From positions 1,488,001 through 1,552,000 of the forward strand of contig NZ_JAZHRV010000001.1 of the NCBI RefSeq assembly GCF_036924595.1: 64,000 nt of DNA, read 5' to 3'. The position numbers and the translations under genes were made by a program. Below, piece after piece: positions 59,425 to 64,000 of the stretch (positions are counted from its first letter, which is position 1; the number at the start of each line of letters is the position of its first letter). The DNA comes from Bradyrhizobium algeriense. GTDB lineage: Bacteria > Pseudomonadota > Alphaproteobacteria > Rhizobiales > Xanthobacteraceae. A model generated the notes under the pieces. That model did no database searches. It worked only from the letters and a program-made list of their open reading frames with translations, and was not told the DNA's origin.

Positions 59425-60171
59425 TTACCTGTCAGCGGTGGAATACATCGCGCCGAGGCTGCGACCGCGCAACCTGCTTCGCCGGATCGACCAGCGCTCG
59501 AGGCTGTTTTGCATCACCTCGGCAAGCGCCGGGCGCGCGTTCAACTGCTTCTCCGGCACGCATGCAATGATTGCATTTCGATCCTGGACGCCCTGCTCGT
59601 CGATAATCCACGTTGCCAGTCGGTCGCCGGCGAGCCGCGCGGCGATGCGATCGGGCACCGGGTCGATGTCGTTCGCGACCAGCACGTTCATGACGATGCG
59701 GCCGCCGGGCGTCAACCGCGCGCGGATGGCGTCGCAGGTCTCGACGTCGAATTCATCGTCAAAGCAAAAATCCGGACCTCCGACATCGATGGCGATTCCA
59801 TCGTAGAGCAGATCGTCATCGAGGATGAATTTCCGGAAATCGGACACGATCAGCGGCAATCCGTCCGGCAGCCCGAAATAGCGCTGAGCGATCATGAAGC
59901 TGATCGGATTATTGTCGACGATCGTCAGCTCTTTTCCAAGACGCGCCAGCCGGGTGGCGAGATTCCCGCCGCCGCATCCCAACACCAGGATGTTCGTCGC
60001 GCGATGCAAAAGCTCGTCCATGAGCTTGACGTAGCTGAAGACGCTCTCGCCGTCGGGCGTCGCCTGACTCTGCCTGACGCCCTCCTCGAAATAGATCCGC
60101 GTTCCATCCGCGGAGCATTCGAGGATCTCGATTGCGCCGTTCCTGCCCTGATAGCGCCCCAGCAGCCGCAC
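59425..60171 (-). CDS. Spermidine-synthase-like protein
   Basis: This 248-residue protein has a Rossmann-type fold: NILVLGCGGGNLATRLARLG is motif I, and ELTIVDNNP carries the acidic residue that binds the adenosyl ribose. YDGIAIDVGG follows. The overall layout resembles polyamine aminopropyltransferases (N-terminal beta part with RIYFEEGVRQSQ), but the active-site Asp-rich loop is altered (DVGGPDF). The true substrate may therefore be different. The start is a GTG. It is convergent with the SRPBCC gene. Confidence 0.75.
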   Translation of the reverse strand: MRLLGRYQGRNGAIEILECSADGTRIYFEEGVRQSQATPDGESVFSYVKLMDELLHRATNILVLGCGGGNLATRLARLGKELTIVDNNPISFMIAQRYFGLPDGLPLIVSDFRKFILDDDLLYDGIAIDVGGPDFCFDDEFDVETCDAIRARLTPGGRIVMNVLVANDIDPVPDRIAARLAGDRLATWIIDEQGVQDRNAIIACVPEKQLNARPALAEVMQNSLERWSIRRSRLRGRSLGAMYSTADR

Positions 60172-60354
60172 CTGACGTCACCACGCATTAAATAGGATGT
60201 TTGATACATCGTTTATCATGTCATGAATCGGATGCCAATCGCGCAGAGACGCCATCCGCACCTTCTTGTTGATATACTGAACCTCTAAGTTGATGCTTGA
60301 GACGGTAATTTAGATGGGATAAATATATTAGCTTCGGAACGGAGAACCGCCCCC

Positions 60355-60681
60355 ATGATTACCGCCAATCAACTCAGGGCCGCGCGGGCGCTTCTGAGCA
60401 TCGATCAGCGGCAAATGGCCGAGCTGGCCGATCTTTCGGTGCCGACCATCCAGCGCATGGAAGCCAGCGATGGCGTGATCCGCGCCAACGTCGATTCGCT
60501 GATGAAGCTGGTTTCCGCGCTCGAGAGCGCCGGGATCGAGCTGATCAATCCGGGTGCCGCAAGCGCGACAGGCGGGCGAGGGGTGCGTCTTCGCGAACAT
60601 GTCACAAATCCCAAGACAACCCCCAAGACAAAGAGCAAGACCGCCCGCCAACCGAAGAGGGTGCTGGAGCGGGTTCGATAG
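60355..60681 (+). CDS. XRE-family helix-turn-helix regulator
   Basis: This 108-residue protein has a Cro/cI-type helix-turn-helix over about residues 5-60 (QLRAARALLSIDQRQMAELA, then SVPTIQRMEAS). A Lys/Thr/Arg-rich basic tail follows (TTPKTKSKTARQPKR). The region before it is AT-rich. It is convergent with the Hyf-like genes, six bases apart, and has no obvious partner toxin gene. Confidence 0.85.
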   Translation: MITANQLRAARALLSIDQRQMAELADLSVPTIQRMEASDGVIRANVDSLMKLVSALESAGIELINPGAASATGGRGVRLREHVTNPKTTPKTKSKTARQPKRVLERVR

Positions 60682-60686
60682 CGTCC

Positions 60687-61220
60687 TCACAACGTAACCG
60701 CGCCCGCGTCCGCGCGTTCGAGCAGCGCCAGCAATCCTTGCAGCATGGCTGTGGGGGCAGGCGGGCAGCCGGGAATGTGCAGGTCGACCGGGATGACGGC
60801 GGAAACGCCGCCAACGACCGCGTAGCTGCCGGCAAAACATCCGCCGTTCCGTGCGCAATCTCCGACCGCGACGACCCATTTCGGGTTCGGCGTCGCGTGA
60901 TAGGTGCGCTCCAGCGCCTCGCGCATGTTTTTCGTCACCGGTCCCGTCACCATCAGGACGTCGGCATGACGCGGCGAGGCGACAAACCGCAGGCCGAACC
61001 GCTCGATGTCGTAATAGGCGTTGTTGAGCGCGTGAATTTCCAGTTCGCATCCGTTGCAGGAGCCGGCATCGACCTCGCGGATCGACAGGCTCCGGCCGAG
61101 CCGCCGCCGCGCGGCCTGCCCGAGCGCGGTGGCGAGCTCCGCCACGGCGGCGTCATCGGGCAAAGGCGCCCGCTCGGTGAGCGGCTGGCGAAACACACTT
61201 TCGAAGAGCAGCTTGCGCAT
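60687..61220 (-). CDS. Hydrogenase-4-type small iron-sulfur subunit (HyfI/NuoB-like)
   Basis: This 177-residue subunit carries one [4Fe-4S] cluster, equivalent to NuoB of complex I. Its cluster ligands are intact: CNGC near residue 56, DCARNGGC and PGCPPAP. The sequence VDAGSCNGCELEIHALNN is characteristic of HycG/HyfI. It should sit at the junction of the peripheral and membrane arms and accept or donate electrons there. It is the last gene of a minus-strand operon, 12 bases after the large-subunit gene. Confidence 0.9.
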   Translation of the reverse strand: MRKLLFESVFRQPLTERAPLPDDAAVAELATALGQAARRRLGRSLSIREVDAGSCNGCELEIHALNNAYYDIERFGLRFVASPRHADVLMVTGPVTKNMREALERTYHATPNPKWVVAVGDCARNGGCFAGSYAVVGGVSAVIPVDLHIPGCPPAPTAMLQGLLALLERADAGAVTL

Positions 61221-61232
61221 CGCGTGGCTTCC

Positions 61233-62744
61233 TTACAGATCGTGCCCTGAATAGGAACAGTTGAACGACTTGTTGCAGAGCGGAAAGTCGGCGACGATGT
61301 TGTTCTCGATCACGGCTTCCAGCAGCGGCCATTGAAACCAGGACGGGTCGCGCATGTGGCATCGTTCGATCAGGCCATTGCGCAGGCGCAGCCAGACCAG
61401 GACGTCGCCGCGGAATCCCTCCACGATCGCCATGCTCTCGCGCACCTCTCCGCCAAGCGGGACTTCCGTGCGTGTCGGGCCTTGGGGAAGCCGGCTCAGG
61501 ATCTGGTCGATCAGCGACAGACTTTGCTCGACTTCGCGTACCCTGATCCAGACCCGCGCGTTGACGTCGCCCTCGTCGAGAACAGGCACGTCGAAACGCA
61601 GGCTGTCGTAGGGCGGATAGGCCAGCGTCCGGCGCGCGTCGAACGTGCGGCCCGAGGCGCGGCCGACATAGCCGCCGGCCGCATATTGCCGGGCCAGCGG
61701 CGGCTTGAGTGTTCCGGTATCGACGGTACGATCCTGCAGCGAAGCGGTGTTGTCATAGAGTTCGACCAGAGCCGGAAAGCGCAGCCGGATATTGTCCAGC
61801 GCGGCCCGGATGGCTTGCACGCCGTCGGCGCCGATGTCGCGGCTGACACCGCCGGGCACGATGACGTCGCGCATCAGGCGATGGCCGAAGGCCGCGCCGG
61901 CGGCGCGCAGCACGCTCTCGCGCAGCACGCCACAATGCGCGTGCATCAATGCAAAGGAGGCATCGTTGCAGATCGCGCCGATGTCGCCGAGATGGTTGGC
62001 GAGCCGCTCGAGTTCTGCCAGCAGCGCGCGCAGGAACACGGCCCGGTCAGGTATGACGAGGTCGAGGGCTGCTTCGGCCGCGCGCGAAAACGCGTAGGCG
62101 TAGGCCACGGTGCTGTCGCCCGACGTGCGGGCGGCGAGTTGAACACCGCGCGCCAGGCTGGCGCCGGTCATCAGCCCGTCGATGCCCTTGTGGACATATC
62201 CGAGCCGTTGCTCCAGCCGGACCACGGTTTCGCCGCTCGCGGTAAAGCGGAAATGTCCGGGCTCGATGATGCCCGCATGCACCGGGCCGACCGCGATCTG
62301 GTGCAGGCCGTCGCCTTCTGCGGCGAGGAAACGGTAAGGCGCCGCCTTCGGCAACGCGTCGATGCGATCGCCCAATGGAAAGCGCACGCCCCAGCGATTG
62401 TGATCGAGCCAGGGTCGCGCATCGGGCGAGCCTTCGGCGGACAATCCGAACAGATCGTTGATGGCGCGCTCCAGCCGCCGTGCTGGCGGGTGATGTCTGC
62501 CGACGGAAGGAAAGGACCGGTTGGGGCAATCCAGGCTGACAACCGCGATCTCCGCGGTCTGTCCGTCCATGATCGCCATGTGAACCGTTGCGGGTTCGCC
62601 CCACAGGCCGAGCAGGCTCCAGCGACCATGCGCCAGTTCGGCCGCGGCGAATGTCCAGACGGAAGCATCGACTACAACGCGCGGCCACGGGCGGCGTTGC
62701 CCAACCTTGCGGCCTTCCAGCGTCAAATCGATCAGTGATGGCAT
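61233..62744 (-). CDS. Hydrogenase-4-type large subunit (HyfG/NuoCD-like) without NiFe ligands
   Basis: This 503-residue protein joins a NuoC-like N-terminal part with a NuoD/hydrogenase large-subunit part. It includes VGPVHAGIIEPGHFRF and RLGYVHKGIDGLM. At the position of the first NiFe cysteine pair (CGIC in HycE) it reads ARTSGDSTVAYAYA. The second pair is also missing: the C-terminus has DPSWFQWPLLEAVIENN and then ADFPLCNKSFNC. It is therefore unlikely to be a hydrogenase. It may instead act like NuoD in a complex with another electron donor or acceptor. Confidence 0.88.
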   Translation of the reverse strand: MPSLIDLTLEGRKVGQRRPWPRVVVDASVWTFAAAELAHGRWSLLGLWGEPATVHMAIMDGQTAEIAVVSLDCPNRSFPSVGRHHPPARRLERAINDLFGLSAEGSPDARPWLDHNRWGVRFPLGDRIDALPKAAPYRFLAAEGDGLHQIAVGPVHAGIIEPGHFRFTASGETVVRLEQRLGYVHKGIDGLMTGASLARGVQLAARTSGDSTVAYAYAFSRAAEAALDLVIPDRAVFLRALLAELERLANHLGDIGAICNDASFALMHAHCGVLRESVLRAAGAAFGHRLMRDVIVPGGVSRDIGADGVQAIRAALDNIRLRFPALVELYDNTASLQDRTVDTGTLKPPLARQYAAGGYVGRASGRTFDARRTLAYPPYDSLRFDVPVLDEGDVNARVWIRVREVEQSLSLIDQILSRLPQGPTRTEVPLGGEVRESMAIVEGFRGDVLVWLRLRNGLIERCHMRDPSWFQWPLLEAVIENNIVADFPLCNKSFNCSYSGHDL

Positions 62745-62756
62745 GTCACGTCGTTC

Positions 62757-64000
62757 CTATCCGAGCAATTGGGCCACATGCTGAAACCAGACCACCAGCG
62801 GAGCGGGAAGATAGACTCCCGCGCCCAAGACCAGTGCGAGATGAGCGAACATCGGAATGTAGGAAGCCTCAGCCGACGCCGTGCTGCCGCGCGGCTCGCC
62901 GAAGGCGACGCTGGTCAGGCGCAACATCAAGGCGCCGAAGGCCAGCAACAGCCCGAATACCAGCACGATCGCGAGCAGCGGCTGCCTCGCAAAGGTCGAA
63001 CTCACGACGAGAAATTCGCTCATGAAGATGCCGAGCGGCGGCAGGCCTGCGATCGCGACGACGCCCACCATCAGCCCCCAGCCGAGCGCCGGATGGGTCA
63101 CCGTCAAGCCGCGGATCCGCGAGATCCGTTGGGTACCCTTGATTTGCGAAATATGTCCGACGGCGTAGAAGATCGCCGACTTGGTCAGGCTATGCATCAC
63201 CATGTGCAGCAGCCCGGCAAAATTGGCGAGCGGACCGCCCATGCCGAACGCAAACACGATGATGCCCATGTGTTCGATCGAGGAATAGGCGAACAGGCGT
63301 TTGATGTCGCGCCGCCGGTACAACATGAAGGCGGCGAAGATCAGCGAGACCAGGCCCATCGTCACCATCAGGGGACCGGGGGCGATCGAAGCGGGGTTGG
63401 CCGCGAGCAATATCTTGAAGCGCAGCAGCGCATAGAGCGCGACGTTCAGCAAGAGGCCCGACAACACCGCCGATATCGGCGTCGGACCTTCGGCATGCGC
63501 GTCGGGCAACCAGGCATGCAGCGGCGCGAGGCCAACCTTGGTGCCGTAACCGAGAAACAGGAATACGAACGCGACGTTGAGCAGGGCCGCGTCGAAATTC
63601 GCCGCGCGCTCGACCAGCATCGTCCAGACCATGCCGTCCTGGCCTTCGCCCATCACCGGACGCGCCGCCATGTAGACCAGGATGGTGCCGAACAAGGCGA
63701 GCGCAATTCCGACGCTGCCCAGGATGAAATATTTCCAGGCCGCTTCCAGCGCGGCGTGGGTACGATAGATTCCGACCATCAGCACCGTCGTCAGCGTCGC
63801 GAGTTCGACGGCAACCCACATCAAACCGATATTGTTCGATACGAAAGCGAGATTCATACCGAACATCATGGTCTGGTACATGGCATGATAGAACCGCAGA
63901 TACACCGGTGTCAGCCGGCCGGTATCTAGTTCGTGCGCGATATAGCTCGCGCTGAAGATGCTGGTGGTGAATCCCACGAAGGTATTGAGCACGATGAAGA
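62757..64000 (-). CDS. Hydrogenase-4-type membrane subunit (HyfF/NuoN-like), 5' end outside window
   Basis: This is a proton-pumping antiporter-type membrane protein, with about 415 residues visible; the frame runs off the window end. It belongs to the Proton_antipo_M family. The helical segments include the conserved Glu region LMWVAVELATLTTVLMVGIY and the Lys-containing GTKVGLAPLHAWLPDAHAEG. A later stretch is AGLLHMVMHSLTKSAIFYA. It precedes the large-subunit gene by 12 bases. The other membrane subunits (HyfB, HyfC, HyfE types) would be expected upstream, outside the window. Confidence 0.9.
   Translation of the reverse strand, partial: FIVLNTFVGFTTSIFSASYIAHELDTGRLTPVYLRFYHAMYQTMMFGMNLAFVSNNIGLMWVAVELATLTTVLMVGIYRTHAALEAAWKYFILGSVGIALALFGTILVYMAARPVMGEGQDGMVWTMLVERAANFDAALLNVAFVFLFLGYGTKVGLAPLHAWLPDAHAEGPTPISAVLSGLLLNVALYALLRFKILLAANPASIAPGPLMVTMGLVSLIFAAFMLYRRRDIKRLFAYSSIEHMGIIVFAFGMGGPLANFAGLLHMVMHSLTKSAIFYAVGHISQIKGTQRISRIRGLTVTHPALGWGLMVGVVAIAGLPPLGIFMSEFLVVSSTFARQPLLAIVLVFGLLLAFGALMLRLTSVAFGEPRGSTASAEASYIPMFAHLALVLGAGVYLPAPLVVWFQHVAQLLG

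Overview
The window is high-GC, gene-dense DNA that reads as an alphaproteobacterium of the Bradyrhizobium/Rhodopseudomonas group. The evidence is an RpoH-box sigma factor of alphaproteobacterial type, short palindromic intergenic repeats typical of that family, TRAP and branched-chain-type periplasmic binding proteins, MHYT and PAS sensor kinases, and a CoA-thioester route for anthranilate. No complete tRNA, rRNA, CRISPR array, transposase or integrase is visible. One tRNA-Gln-like 3' half and one recombinase-like remnant are the only traces of mobile DNA.

Layout. 1-5.8 kb: end of an RND-efflux adaptor gene, four small exported proteins, and an OmpR-type response regulator with its histidine kinase. 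6.2-9.7 kb: an RpoH-type sigma factor, then an MHYT-PAS hybrid kinase, separated by the tRNA remnant. 9.8-11 kb: a thiolase. 11.4-22.2 kb: a type I secretion locus. It has a LuxR-type regulator with a degenerate receiver, a low-complexity Gln/Asn/Asp repeat protein, a 645-residue repeat protein, the ABC exporter, the HlyD adaptor, and a GNAT-TPR protein. 22-32 kb: a phospholipase D-VTT fusion with an EEP-family phosphodiesterase, an aldolase-family gene divergent from a CaiB-type CoA transferase, a lysophospholipase-like hydrolase, a universal stress protein and a glycerol-3-phosphate acyltransferase. 32-33 kb: repeat-rich non-coding DNA.

33-50.5 kb is the metabolic centre of the window. KynA, an arylformamidase-type hydrolase and KynU turn tryptophan into anthranilate. 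A CoA ligase, a fused aminobenzoyl-CoA monooxygenase/reductase, a RidA protein, an enoyl-CoA hydratase and an SDR would activate, dearomatise and begin to degrade the ring. Two cupins, two extra flavin monooxygenases, a VOC protein, a solute-binding protein and MarR and AraC regulators accompany them. Six copies of one palindrome (core TTTNAAGCYTAAAAT) lie in front of the transcription units of this region and of almost nothing else in the window, so it looks like one regulon, probably under the local MarR protein.

50.6-58.4 kb is a hexuronate/aldonate cluster: a UxuB-type reductase divergent from a GntR regulator, a DctPQM TRAP transporter, an idonate/gulonate-type 5-dehydrogenase and UxuA. 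It fits L-gulonate (or fructuronate/mannonate) uptake and conversion to 2-keto-3-deoxygluconate. 58.5-60.7 kb holds an ArsR-SRPBCC pair with a clear promoter and operators, a spermidine-synthase-like protein and an XRE regulator. 60.7 kb to the end is part of a hydrogenase-4-like (Hyf/complex I-related) membrane complex whose large subunit lacks the usual NiFe cysteines.
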